Shown: positions 8,840-18,289, counted from the first letter of the stretch. The stretch: DNA of 21,552 bases from Chara braunii (GCA_003427395.1 BFEA01000222.1:975427-996978); one strand, 5' to 3'. A program made the numbers and translations. The notes: generated by a model from the sequence alone, not told the origin.

Positions 8840-10096
8840 GAGGGAAAGAAGAAGAAGAAGAAGAAGTAAAAAAGAAGAAGAAGATGATGTACTCCAGCAT
8901 AGACCAAAGATAAAGCTCTTCTTCTTCGCCAACCAATCTCCTCTCCTCCTCCTTATCTCCTCCCCTCTTATTCAAACAAGAAATAACAATAATAATGTTG
9001 AATGGCTGAACCAGAAGCAATGTCCGAATCCCACTTCTACTGCAGGCACAACATGAGGTCCACCATAGCCATGACCACCCTTCCTCTTCCTCTTCATGTA
9101 GGCCGAGGCTATGGCGGAGCACTGAGGGCTCTACCCTCCTGTCCAAAGGACAACCCAAAGCAGCTATGTCGCTGCCCTCCTATCCCAAGGTCAACATCAG
9201 CAGCTATGCCGCTGCCCATTCAGCCACCATGCCTGACTCTGTCCCGAGCTTCCTTGATGCGACACTACCCCAACTGGGGCCTTCCAGATGCAGCGCCTAA
9301 CAAGGTGATGAAGATGGTATCCACCATAGCCAGGTAAGCACCTCGCCACTCTCCTCCTTGGTCCTCTCTCCCTCCTCCTCCTACCAGTAGAGCTCCACCA
9401 TAGCCAAGGTGGAAGCTCCCGACTTTTTCCTCCCAGCAGCGTTGTAGTAGCCAGCGCTCCAGCAGCGTGTCGCCAAACTTGCACACTAAAGTATGATGCC
9501 TGGCTCTTCCCTTGGCCTCTTGATATAGCAGCCTACTTGCCTCCTGGGCAGTGACTTCCAGGCCACTCGGCCTCCCAAGCAACCAGTACCTCCTCCCTTT
9601 CGGAGGGAAACATCATTGCAGGCTCTGATATTGCCCGTACAGGCTCTAGACTGGATGGGCTGGTACCAGCCTAGACTTAGCGTACCGCTACTGGGCCTCT
9701 AAAAATGCCAACTTTGTCTTCTTCTGCTCGGCCTTGAGTACCCGGCACATCTACTGCTACTAGGTGTGGTACCGGCCTACCTGCTACTTGAGTGTTTTTC
9801 CCCTGCTCTAAGTGTCGCGGGCCCCTGGCTCCGCTACTTGAGTGTTTTCCCTGCTGCAACCCTCAATATCACAGCCACAGGTAAGTACCGGCCCTACGGG
9901 CCCCCCAAACAAGCAAGTACCCTTGCGGGTCACACACACATTCATGCCGACAAGCACTCAGGCAGGTCAACAAGCACGCACACATACAGACTTAGAAACT
10001 CAGCAGAATTTGGGAATCTCAGCAAGGCATCCATTCCATCGGCAGAACTTCAGAAATCAGCAGTGTTCTCAGTCTGTGTTATGGCGGGTCATTACA
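8840..10096 (-). repeat. 3' LTR of element 2, main part
   Basis: On the minus strand it begins TGTAATGACCC at 10096 and runs to the insertion point of the solo LTR at 8840; the last 98 bases lie at 7362-7459. Total length is about 1.35 kb. It matches the 5' LTR (17105-18285) in the same orientation. In one stretch of about 240 bases (9001-9243) I counted roughly nine differences by eye. A TATA-like GCTATATC is present on the minus strand at 9522-9529, with CAAGAGGC just downstream. About 222 bases (9245-9466) have no counterpart in the 5' LTR. Confidence 0.93.
9522..9529 (-). promoter_or_regulatory. TATA-like box of the 3' LTR of element 2
   Basis: GCTATATC on the minus strand about 570 bases from the LTR start, followed by AAGAGGC. 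It is conserved in the 5' LTR at 17698-17705. It is a candidate core promoter; the start site is not visible. Confidence 0.4.
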
Positions 10097-10109
10097 CTAC
10101 CCCCCCGTC
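10097..10109 (-). promoter_or_regulatory. Polypurine tract of element 2
   Basis: On the minus strand ACGGGGGGGTAG lies directly before the 3' LTR start TGTAATGACC. A G-rich purine run at this exact place is the expected primer site for plus-strand DNA synthesis in LTR elements. Confidence 0.75.
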
Positions 10110-10137
10110 AAGAGCGAGGTCCCTTCGAGCGAGTAAC

Positions 10138-10530
10138 TCAATCAGAGTCCCTGCAAAATGCAAAATAAGCATAAATGGCAAAGAGAGATCGGGTATGTTC
10201 TGTAGGAGTGAGGGTAGCAGTAAATTTAGGTTGTTGTTCGGAGCTAATCAGTCGTTCATATGCGTTGACGACTCGCGGGGCAGTCTGCAGCAAGTCTTCC
10301 TTAGCAATCGAGTAAAAGTCATTCAATGGGTGGTATAGAAAATGAACTTTGTATTGTCTGTTTCTCCCTTTTCCACTATGCTCGACAATTCTATCAATCT
10401 CGTGCCCGCCATCGATTGCGCGAGGAATCATCGATTCTCGATAAGTTTCAGGTGGTTCATATGGAAACAATTTCGATGCGTGAAAGACTGGGTATGTGCG
10501 CAGATGAGCAGGCACGTCGATTGTGTAAGA
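10138..10530 (-). pseudogene. Integrase tail with chromodomain-like module (element 2)
   Basis: The frame resumes about 10530 with PSYTIDVPAHLRTYPVFHASKLF, parallel to the same linker in element 1. It then shows HEIDRIVEHSGKGRNRQYKVHF, a DFYSIAKEDLL segment and APRVVNAYERL, the pattern of a divergent chromodomain. The stop at 10138-10140 lies about 28 bases before the polypurine tract, so it is probably the true end of pol. It is in the same frame as the integrase core upstream. Two opposite one-base shifts between 10591 and 10531 disrupt the segment between them. Confidence 0.75.
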
Positions 10531-10560
10531 AGGGACCGAATGAATCCTCCCCTACCTGGT

Positions 10561-11349
10561 TCAGTACTTTCCATGGACCGTAAACTGAGGAAGAAGCTTT
10601 CGTGATACACCTTCTTCAGAAAACTCAAACATTTTGACCCAAACATAGCTTCCCACTGTGAAAGGTTCAGGCTGGCGCTTTTTGTTAGCATGCTTAATCA
10701 TGGCACTACGTCGCCTTTCCATAGTTGCAACAACAACTTTGAGCAAGTGATCAAACGTATCGCTGTAGCCAGGCTGGCCAGGTGTTAGGCCAGGTGGTGA
10801 ATCAGGAAACAGGTAGGATAGGGGATTGTGAATCTGCCACCCGAGGTGCAGCCGATTAGGTGTCATCCCGGTGGAGGAGTGTATGGAGTTGTTGTACAAT
10901 CCCTGTACAATCGGCAATTCCTCACCCCAAGAGTTCTGATCAGGCACAATTAGAGCTCGGAGAAGTTGGATCACAGTCTGATTGATCTCCTCGGCCAGTC
11001 CATTGGCTTCGGGATGTCGACCAAACGTCATCTTGAGTTTGATGTCATAGATCTGGGAGGTGAAGTCCTTCCAATCTGCACTTATGAACCTAGTATCTCG
11101 GTCACTTACAAGAGTTTTCGGGGGCCCATATTGCAAAATGTACTTCTTGTGAAACTGCTTGATCACAAGGTCAGTAGGGGCGTGAGGTGGTAATGGGATC
11201 AAATTCAGAAATTTTGAAAAGCGGTCAATGATCACCATTACTTGTGAATATCCGTTCCTGCTCTTTTTTTCTATGTGTGTGAAGTCGATGGAAAGAGGCT
11301 CACCCGGACAATCAGGAATAGGAAGAGGATTCAGCAACCCATAGTGCTT
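10561..11349 (-). pseudogene. Integrase catalytic core and C-terminal region (element 2)
   Basis: Same frame as the RT/RNase H segment, beginning right after an in-frame TAA (11350-11352); the first ATG is at 11337. The DDE triad is visible: Asp in LSIDFTH, Asp in LVSDRDTRF, Glu in NGLAEEINQ. VMVIIDRFSKFLNLIPLP matches the gypsy block. The C-terminal part includes IKHANKKRQPEPFTVGSYVW and KLLPQF, where the GPY/F motif should start. A one-base loss in the T run near 10591 then garbles about 20 codons and yields stops at 10561-10563 and 10552-10554. The domain is otherwise well preserved. Confidence 0.9.
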
Positions 11350-12813
11350 TTATCGAGACGGTTTAATGCGTTGACAAACTTCACATTCAGCCATAAACTT
11401 TCGTGTCATTTCTTTCATCCCATGCCATACAAATTGTTGCAATAAACTTTCGTTTGTCTTTTCAAAACCGAAGTGTCCACTCCGGCCATGAGCCAAGTCC
11501 AAGAAGTGACTACGAATAGGCTCATGGTTGGGTACACACAGTCGGTCGTACTTCCCGTAATGTCGGAAGAGTAAACCTTTATACTCGTGGAAATCAGGCT
11601 GACTGCTAGGGTCAACTTGAATTTGCTCAAGGATGGGACTGAGTTCCGGGTCCTTGGCAGTATGCTCAATGAGTTTCTCCTTCAAATTCTTACGGAGATT
11701 GTAGGAACCCACAAGGCAAGTCATGTACTCAGGATGGCAAAACAAAGCATCCACAACGCGATTGTAACAACCTTTCTTGTGCTTAAGTTCAAAATCATAC
11801 ACATCAATCTCATGCATCCAGCGGGTCAATGTAGTTGATGAATTAATCTGTATCTGGATCCATTTCAAAGTCTCGTGGTCTAATAACACTTTGAAATGGC
11901 GACCCAAGAGGTAGTGTTTCCAATGATCTAGTGCCTCTCTCAAGGCATAGAGTTCTCGCATGTAAGTGGAGGTAGCTACCTTGTGACTGGGCATGTGTTT
12001 GTTGTAATACTCAAGCGGACGTAAGTCGTCACCATCATCTTGTTGCAGCACTGCACCAATCCCATACAAGCTTGCATTTGTAGTTACTACGAATGTAAGT
12101 TTGGGATCTGCAATGTAAAGCACCGGATGACTCACCAAAGCCTCCTTCAAGGCTTGGAAGGTTGTTGTGCATTCCCCATCCCATGTGTAAGACACGTTCT
12201 TGCTGGTCAATTTGGACAGCAGATGGGCGATGATAGAGAATTTGGGTACAAACTTACGGTAGTACGACGCAAGACCAAGAAAAGAACGCAACTCGCGGAC
12301 ATTTGCCGGTTGAGGCCAATTGCAGATGACCTCAACTTTTGTTGCCTCGGGCTCTAGGCCTGCAACAAACAACTGATGTCCAAGGTAGATAACGTTGTCC
12401 CTCCCAAACTCATATTTCTCTAAGTTGGGATGGAGTTGCGCATCCTTGAGGATCTGCAACACTTCCTCAAGGTGCCTCATGTGCTCGTTCATCGACTTGC
12501 TGAAGTTTAGTATGTCATCCAAATAAACAACAACAAATTGATTGATCTGATTGCAGAACACCTTGTCCATGAGACTTTGGAAGGTGGTTGGGGCATTCGT
12601 GAGGCCAATGCGCATAACGGTAAATTCGTACAGCCCATCGCGAGGTTTGAATGCAGTTTTATGCTGGTCTGCAGAGTCAACTTCGAACCGGTGGTAACCA
12701 AACTTGAGATCGATGTTGTTGAAGACCTTGCATCCACCTGCAGCATCAAGCAGATCGTCAATGCGTGGCGAAGGGTATGCATTCTTTCTGGTTATCAATT
12801 CAGTTCGCGGTAA
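11350..12813 (-). pseudogene. RT palm/thumb, RNase H and integrase zinc-binding domain (element 2)
   Basis: The coding resemblance starts at [17 protein letters not shown]. Catalytic YLDD lies at 12514-12525, with GLTNAPTTFQ before it. VIYLGHQLFVAGL and ELRSFLGLASYYRKF mark the thumb. RNase H shows MRELYAL and LLDHETLKW, but the first motif reads TTNAS, so the first catalytic Asp is Asn (codon 12076-12078). DALSR is altered to DALFC. The end carries the integrase HHCC residues (AHGRSGHFG, CEVC). The frame stops at TAA 11350-11352 and continues in phase as integrase, so that stop is a point mutation. Confidence 0.92.
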
Positions 12814-13034
12814 TCGATACACAGCCGTAGTTTGCCTCCTTTCTTAGGGACAAACAAAACTGGTGCACCGAATTCGGATTCGCTTGGCTTGATCCAACCT
12901 TTGTCAAGCATGTCATCGATCTGCCTTCGCAACTCCTCCAATTCGCTTGAGCCCATTCGATAGACACAACCTTTTGGAGGAGTGTTGCCTTCTATCCTCG
13001 ATCTTGTGTCAGACCGGATGCATGGGGACTCAAA
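12795..13034 (-). pseudogene. Reverse transcriptase N-terminal part (element 2)
   Basis: KGCVYRMGSSELEELRRQIDDML, then [20 protein letters not shown] and LRLCIDYRELN are the first RT blocks, closely parallel to element 1. The frame ends at 12795-12797 just after LRLCIDYRELN. The rest of RT lies one base out of phase from about 12805, so a one-base loss near 12800 is likely. The upstream join to the protease segment, near 13035, is also out of phase. Confidence 0.9.
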
Positions 13035-14020
13035 GCGGTTCGGCAAAAACTTCAGGAAATCGGTTGAGAAGGCCGCGAATCTCTGATAAGATTTCCGAAG
13101 GTGGATCATCACATTTTGGTGCAAGCATACCAGATTGCATAGGTGTAGCCAAAACAACAGGATTTGAAGCAGAGTCGTTTGGACTAGAAGTATATTTAGT
13201 AGAGGTAGAAGTAGTTGCATTAGAAGTAGAAACGACATGCAAAGTGGAATCATTATGTACAACAAAAATAAAAGGCACATGAGCAAGCCTAACAAAGGCT
13301 ATATACATTTGCTCATCAACTTTGCGCCTGCGCCACTTTTTGCAGAATTTCATTGCATTGAGAAAAGTCACTTGGGACTCGTGCAGCTCATCCAAGAGGA
13401 CCGGACACTCAATTCCCATGGCATCCTTGACCATGAATTGTGATTCCTTCCACGTGGTTCTTTCACATTGGGTCTGCAACCAGCCCAAGCCAATAACTGC
13501 GTCGAAGGGACACTTATCAAGGACATAGAAGTTCAACTCATGCGTGATTGTGCGGTCTGCGTCAAAGGTAGTGCGCACACCTTTGACTGCATGCGTAGAT
13601 GCGACAACCTCTTGGTTGCCCACTTGGGTCTGACAAGGATTCTGCAATGCCACTTGTTTTATTCCCAAGCGTGCCTTACGAATGTCGTGCGGTGAGAAGT
13701 AGTTGGCGGTTGTGCCACAATCAGCCAATGCACGGATGTAACGGTCGTTAATGCGGAGTTTGAAGAAGATCAACTTCGTTTTCCCTTGCGCGCGTTCTTG
13801 CTTCATGTGAGCCCAGCGCGACAAGAGAGCATGAAAGTCAATTTCTTCCGACTCCGTCCAAGGCTCCTTGTAGAGGATATGCAATTTCTCTGCCTTGGAA
13901 TCAACACCAGATGGGGTCTCAAGAGAGGTTTGTTGAGTAGGATCAGAATCCGGCGAAAGATCTGCACTTACATGTTCATCCTCTCCATCTGTAGAGTGTG
14001 CTGATGATGTCTCTACCCCC
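13030..14020 (-). pseudogene. Protease-containing segment with unusual DCG active site (element 2)
   Basis: The frame is open from the zinc-knuckle region to 13030. After a low-complexity acidic and Ser/Thr-rich linker it has a retropepsin-like domain: IRALADCGTTANYFS with Asp at 13720-13722, then FDAVIGLGWL as the second block. The usual DSG or DTG triad is DCG here (Cys codon 13717-13719). In the family this enzyme processes Gag-Pol; whether Cys at that place is tolerated is unknown. It ends at LLNRFPEVFAEPL, the standard lead into RT, with a one-base shift there (near 13035) and another upstream in a C5 run (14016-14020). Confidence 0.85.
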
Positions 14021-14440
14021 TTTGCTGGTTTCCCTGTTGCAACCTGAAGCAATGTTGTACTGAGTGTCCCGGTTTGGTACAATGCAAACAAACCCCTTTC
14101 TTCACCATGTGTTTCCACTCACTTTCACTGATCCGAAGATCTACCCATGGTTTTGTGGCAGGATCCTCCGACTTGGGTGGAATCTTCCCTCCCATGGGGA
14201 GGAAAATGGTGTTAGTGTTGTTCTTCACTGTGTTCCTCGGTCCCTTACTTTTGAAGGCAGTCTTCTTAAAGGCATTCATTAGTTCATCATCATCCACATA
14301 AGCGGACTCATGGGCTAACAAAGAGCAAGATGCCTCGCAGTGTTGCTCTTGATCGTCACCAAGAGAAGGGTCCTCTGTGAAGGTCTCCTCGTCAACCTCA
14401 AGTTGATCGTGCGCTGCAAAACGGTTGCTGCCTGGAAACC
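14013..14440 (-). pseudogene. Gag C-terminal segment with CCHC zinc knuckle (element 2)
   Basis: Minus-strand frame with acidic sequence, then FKKTAFKSKG and a CCHC knuckle, C-LH-C-TKPG-H-SVQH-C (14049-14090). The spacing C-X2-C-X4-H-X4-C is that of a nucleocapsid zinc knuckle, which binds the element's RNA in the family. No good start codon marks it; it is the continuation of gag after a shift near 14460. The stop at 14013-14015 follows a one-base loss in a C5 run (plus strand), beyond which the protease linker continues. Confidence 0.87.
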
Positions 14441-14485
14441 GTCTACGGCTGATGGTCTCTTACCACCCGATCCACCCGAGAGGTC

Positions 14486-15169
14486 TTATGCCTCCAACTT
14501 GACTAAATCCCGCATGAGGGAAAGCCAATTTGTATATGTAATGAGTCTGAGCCCCAGGCGATGTGTTACAGTAGAGGAAACCGTGCCTTTAATCACATCC
14601 AAACAAGGCTGCACAGTCATCTCCAAATCAGGAGTAGCACAGAGTTTACTAACGTACTGCTGTAGACTGTGCATGGAGTCAGTCCACTTGTTGTGCTTAA
14701 GCTTGTCAAGCTTGAGTCTAGCTTTGGTTGCAGCATGCGGATCAACATATTGCTTGATCAAGAGATCTTCGAGTGCGGCTATTGACGTAGCCTTCAACCA
14801 TTTGCTCGGGTCTATTCTTTTATAGCGTGACTGTACAGCTTGGACTTCTAAGAAGCCCCTTATGGCGGGTTCCACATTGGTCCCTAGGACCGACAACTGA
14901 GTAACCGGGGGTGTCCCCAACACATCAAAGTAGGATCGCATGGAGATGATCCAAGATTCGATGTCGTATTTTCCGTCATACTTAGATGGAATCTGTGCCG
15001 CCTTCCTGTCCACGCAAGGAAAGTTGCAGCTAGGACCAACATTTGCTGGGTCCAAATTCGGGTTTGCAACAGTTCCAAAATGACTTGCACTACCACTTGC
15101 CACAGCAGCAGCAGCAGCAGCAACAGCGGGGTCTGGACCTGCTGCAGATCCGAATAGGCTGTTGACCAC
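14486..15169 (-). pseudogene. Gag core (capsid-like) segment (element 2)
   Basis: 227 residues from an ATG at 15169, but the frame is a continuation of gag. An alanine-rich low-complexity stretch, coded by a GCA repeat near 15100-15125, precedes a capsid-like region: PSKYDGKYDIESWIISMRSYF, then a helical part with LEDLLIKQYVDP and LQQYVSKLC. This is the usual layout of retrotransposon Gag proteins, which form the particle shell. An in-frame TAA at 14486-14488 cuts it, and the zinc knuckle lies downstream in another frame. The assignment rests on domain order and the KYDG...W pattern. Confidence 0.75.
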
Positions 15170-15197
15170 AAAGAAGAAGAAGAAGAAGAAGACACAG

Positions 15198-15791
15198 TTA
15201 GAGGGGCAAGAACGGACTGAGACGCAGCACTAGAAGCAGGGTAAGCAGACGGAAGGACACTTTGGGCTGGCAGCATCTTAAAAAGTTGTTGCAGCTGGTC
15301 ACGGTGCTGCTGGCCATCAGGGCCATATCCTCGTGCAACTTCTCGAGTTCATCAAACACCTTGGCGAGTTGGCCGGTATGGTCTTCAACAGCCCAGACTT
15401 CTACTAAGGCCCTGAGGAGTGGGACAATCTTCTCTTCCACCTCAGCATCAGTTAAGGTGGGCACGGTACTGAAGACGGCTTCATGAGCCTTTACTTTATC
15501 TCTCCTCTCCTTCTCCTTCTCTTCCTCTTCCCTCTTCAATGCTTTTTCGTAAAAGAACTGGTATTACGCTTTTTCTGCCTCAGGGGCAGTGTCCATTTGC
15601 GGCTTCCATTCTGCTACAGATGCCATAATGGAGGACGAGGGTGTCAATAAGTCTCTCAAAAGAGGTCCATACTTCCTCACACTTCTGGGACGAACACTCC
15701 TCTTCCCTCTCCTCACCCCCTCAAGAGCAACACTCAGAAGCTTCTCTCTTCTCTCTTTCTCTCTCGTTTGCGATCGTGTAAACGCAAACAT
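15198..15791 (-). pseudogene. Gag N-terminal segment, coiled-coil rich (element 2)
   Basis: Starts at an ATG at 15789-15791, or possibly an internal one at 15624-15626. A TAA at 15564-15566 interrupts it, after which the same frame continues with a strongly charged, probably coiled-coil stretch (KREEEEKEKERRDKVKAHEAV and VFDELEKLHEDMALM). Near 15318 the frame shifts: one base out of phase the sequence continues as Gln- and Ser-rich protein toward the gag core, the serine run coming from a GAA microsatellite at 15171-15191. No family match beyond position in the element; it is called gag by context. Confidence 0.6.
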
Positions 15792-16994
15792 TTAACGAAC
15801 CCAATGAAAGAAACAACTTGAAAGCAATTAGAAGAGAAGGTAGAACTCCTAGTCGGAGCGGCAATTCATTTGGGATGGAAAGCAGTCAAGACAAAAAAAT
15901 AAAGATCAGAGAGATTTGATTCCACCACACAGTCTAGTCCGACTACGTATGAGGTCCTCTCAAGCCTAGCCGGACTTTGCTCCGTGAAGACACAACAAAT
16001 CAAATTCAAAGTGTACAACGTAATGCAAGAGAGAAGTGAGTGGTATCCAAGGTGCGAGTCAGGCGCCGGATCGTGCGGTAAAGTCTGTTAAAACGTCTCA
16101 GCTGAGATCCCCTCAGCAACAAGTGTCCTGGTCCGAAAGCATGAACTCCGAGTCCCAATCAGATAGAGCAAGGTAACTGACGTCAACAGATTTGGGTTTG
16201 AGGGGCTCTTCTTGTTTGGGCCTGGTCCCACTGAGTCCCAAATGGTCCCAGTGGAGTCAGAGTCGGGTCCCTACCAACAAGAGTTCCACAAAGACCTACT
16301 CTCTACCCCTACCGAATTGAAAAACGAAATTTGGCCCCAGAAAGAACCTACAAACTACAACCGTTCAAAATGAAATAAACAAAGCATTGTAGAAAGATAT
16401 AGCATGGCACACAAGATACTCCATTCATTCACTCGTCAGGTGAGTAAGTAGTTCACACACCTCACACAAGATCAAGACTGTGGAGGATGGAAGAAGAACC
16501 CAGAATACCCCAGCAGGCAGTCAATTCCATGGACACACACATGGGCACCCTGGCGGCACGACACTGAGTGGTCGGGCTCTTAAGATGAAAAAAAACTCAC
16601 CCCTCTCTCACATAGTCCTCCTGACCCAATTAGCATCCTCTACACTAGTGTCCTATCATCTAGGAGGGTCAACATCTACCCCAAAGTACAACGCCGGATC
16701 CCCCATCGATGTTGAAGATCAAAGTAGCAACTTGCATTCCGCAGGTGCAGATATGGCTGCCACCCTCAAGCTTGCCTAACTTGAGGGGAGCCCTAAAGTC
16801 ACTCCTCGTCTTCCTTGAAGTCGAGATTCCAGTTGTAGGTGCCTTTCATTGTCGCCTCTCTCCAATTGCATCACGAAGTCCCATCTTGTGTTTCGCCACC
16901 ACAAACATGCACTCAAACAACCTGGCCGGGTGTAGTGTCGACCCTACACGGCCCTGCCAGGTGGGAGCAGCTTCCTTCACCACGCGGCCCCACT

Positions 16995-17054
16995 TAACCC
17001 TAACTTCCAGCCCTAGCCCTAAGTGGTTAGCCCTTACCACTTAGGTTAGGGTTA
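16995..17054 (-). other. Strong stem-loop in the leader with telomere-like arms
   Basis: TAACCCTAAC (16995-17004) is the perfect complement of GTTAGGGTTA (17045-17054). Inside it, CCTAAGTGGT (17018-17027) is the perfect complement of ACCACTTAGG (17036-17045) around an 8-base loop. The two stems share base 17045. It lies about 50 bases from the LTR in the leader RNA. Confidence 0.85.
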
Positions 17055-17091
17055 TGGCAGCAAAGTCAACTCTCGCCAGCAAGTAGAATCC

Positions 17092-17103
17092 GCTCCAATA
17101 CCG
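17092..17103 (-). promoter_or_regulatory. Candidate primer-binding site of element 2
   Basis: On the minus strand, one base after the 5' LTR, the sequence reads CGGTATTGGAGC. It agrees at 9 of 12 places with the common plant tRNA-Met type site TGGTATCAGAGC. Mutations could explain the rest. An alternative starting TGGAGCGG at 17097 is also possible, so the primer tRNA is unsettled. Confidence 0.35.
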
Positions 17104-17104
17104 A

Positions 17105-18285
17105 TGTTACAATCCTGGCCAATTTCGAAGTATGTATTCATCAGAAAGTACAATGCCGTCAAATTTCAAAAAGAAATGAATGAACTTGAGAGGAGAGAGA
17201 GGGAAAGAAGAAGATGAAGAAGTAAGAAAGAAGAAGAAGATGATGTACTCCAGCATAGACCAAAGATAAGGCTCTTCTTCTTCGCCAACCAATCTCCTCC
17301 TCCTTATCTCTTCCCCTCTTATTCAAACAAGAAATAACAATAATAATGTTGAATGGCTGAACCAGAATCAATGTCCAAATCCCACTTCTACTGCAGGCAC
17401 AACGTGAGGTCCACCATAGCCATGGCCACCCTTCCTCTTCCTCTTCATGTAAGCTGAGGCTATGGCGGAGCACTGAGGGCTCTACCCTCCTGTCCAAAGG
17501 ACAACCCAAAGCAGCTATGTCGTTGCCCTCCTGTCCCAAGGTCAACATCAGCAGCTATGCCGCTGCCCATTCAGCCGCCATGCCTGACTCTGTCCTCCTG
17601 TCCCAAGGTCAACATCAGCAGCTATGCCGCTGCCCATTCAGCATGTCGCCAAACTTGCACACTGAAGAATGAGGCCTGGCTCTTCCCTCAGCCTCTTGAT
17701 ATAGCGGCCTACTTGCATCCTGGGCGGTGACTTCCAGGCCGCTCGGCCTCCCAAGCAACCGGTACCTCCTCCCTTTCGGAGGGAAACATCATTGCAGACT
17801 CTGATATTGCCGGTACAGGCTCTAACTCAGACTGGATGGACTGGTACCGGCCTAGACCTAGCCTACCGCTACTGGGCCTCTAAAAATGCCAACTTTGTCT
17901 TCTTCTGCTCGGCCTTGATTACCCGGCACATCTACTGCTACTGGGTGCGGTACCGGCCTACCTGCTACTTGAGTGTTTTTCCGCTGCTCTAAGTGCCGCG
18001 GGCCCCTGGCTCCGCTACTCGAGTGTTTCCCCTGCTGCAACCCTCAATATCACAGCCACAGGTAAGTACCGGCCCTACGGGCCTCCCAAACAAGCAAGTA
18101 CCCTTGCGGGTCACACACACACTAATGCGGACAAGCACTCAGACAGGCATGCAGGTCAACAAATAGGCACACATACAGACTTAGAAACTCAGCAGAATGC
18201 GGGAATCTCAGCAAGGCATCCATTCCATCGGCAGAACTTCAGAAATCAGCAGTGTTCTCAGTCTGTGTTATGGCGGGTCATTACA
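17105..18285 (-). repeat. 5' LTR of element 2
   Basis: On the minus strand it runs from TGTAATGACCC (18285) to GATTGTAACA (17105), 1181 bp. It is a direct repeat of the 3' LTR. It lacks about 222 bases present there (3' LTR 9245-9466) and instead has a 49-bp local duplication (17527-17575 and 17594-17642). A TATA-like box lies at 17698-17705. It is uninterrupted at the point where the 3' LTR carries the solo LTR, which proves that insertion came later. Confidence 0.94.
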
Positions 18286-18289
18286 TAAT
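18286..18289. repeat. Right target-site duplication of element 2 (TAAT)
   Basis: TAAT immediately after the outer end of the 5' LTR; the partner is at 7358-7361. Confidence 0.75.

Larger units (their letters stand above)
15796..17104 (-). other. 5' leader of element 2 between LTR and gag
   Basis: About 1.3 kb without a supportable coding region. It holds the candidate primer-binding site at the LTR edge, a strong inverted repeat at 16995-17054 and otherwise mixed sequence. A leader of this size would be long for a Ty3/gypsy element; an unrecognised insertion or a lost first part of gag is possible. Confidence 0.6.
7362..18285 (-). mobile_element. Complete but decayed Ty3/gypsy LTR retrotransposon (element 2)
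   Basis: A full insertion on the minus strand. The 5' LTR is 17105-18285. The 3' LTR is 8840-10096 plus 7362-7459, interrupted by a later solo LTR. Between them lie gag, protease, RT, RNase H, integrase and a chromodomain-like tail in that order. Both LTRs start TGTAATGACC and end GTAACA, and the element is flanked by TAAT. Subtracting the nested insertion (1380 bp plus 4), the element is about 9.5 kb. Several stops and frameshifts in gag and pol, and clear divergence between the LTRs, show an old, inactive copy. Confidence 0.93.

Noticed and set aside
16480-17044. Plus-strand frames of 99 and 111 codons in the element 2 leader
   Set aside because: Antisense to the element, no family resemblance, and overlap the stem-loop and leader.
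16995-17054. An interstitial telomere array
   Set aside because: Only one or two imperfect TTAGGG-type units on each side, arranged as an inverted repeat and not in tandem.
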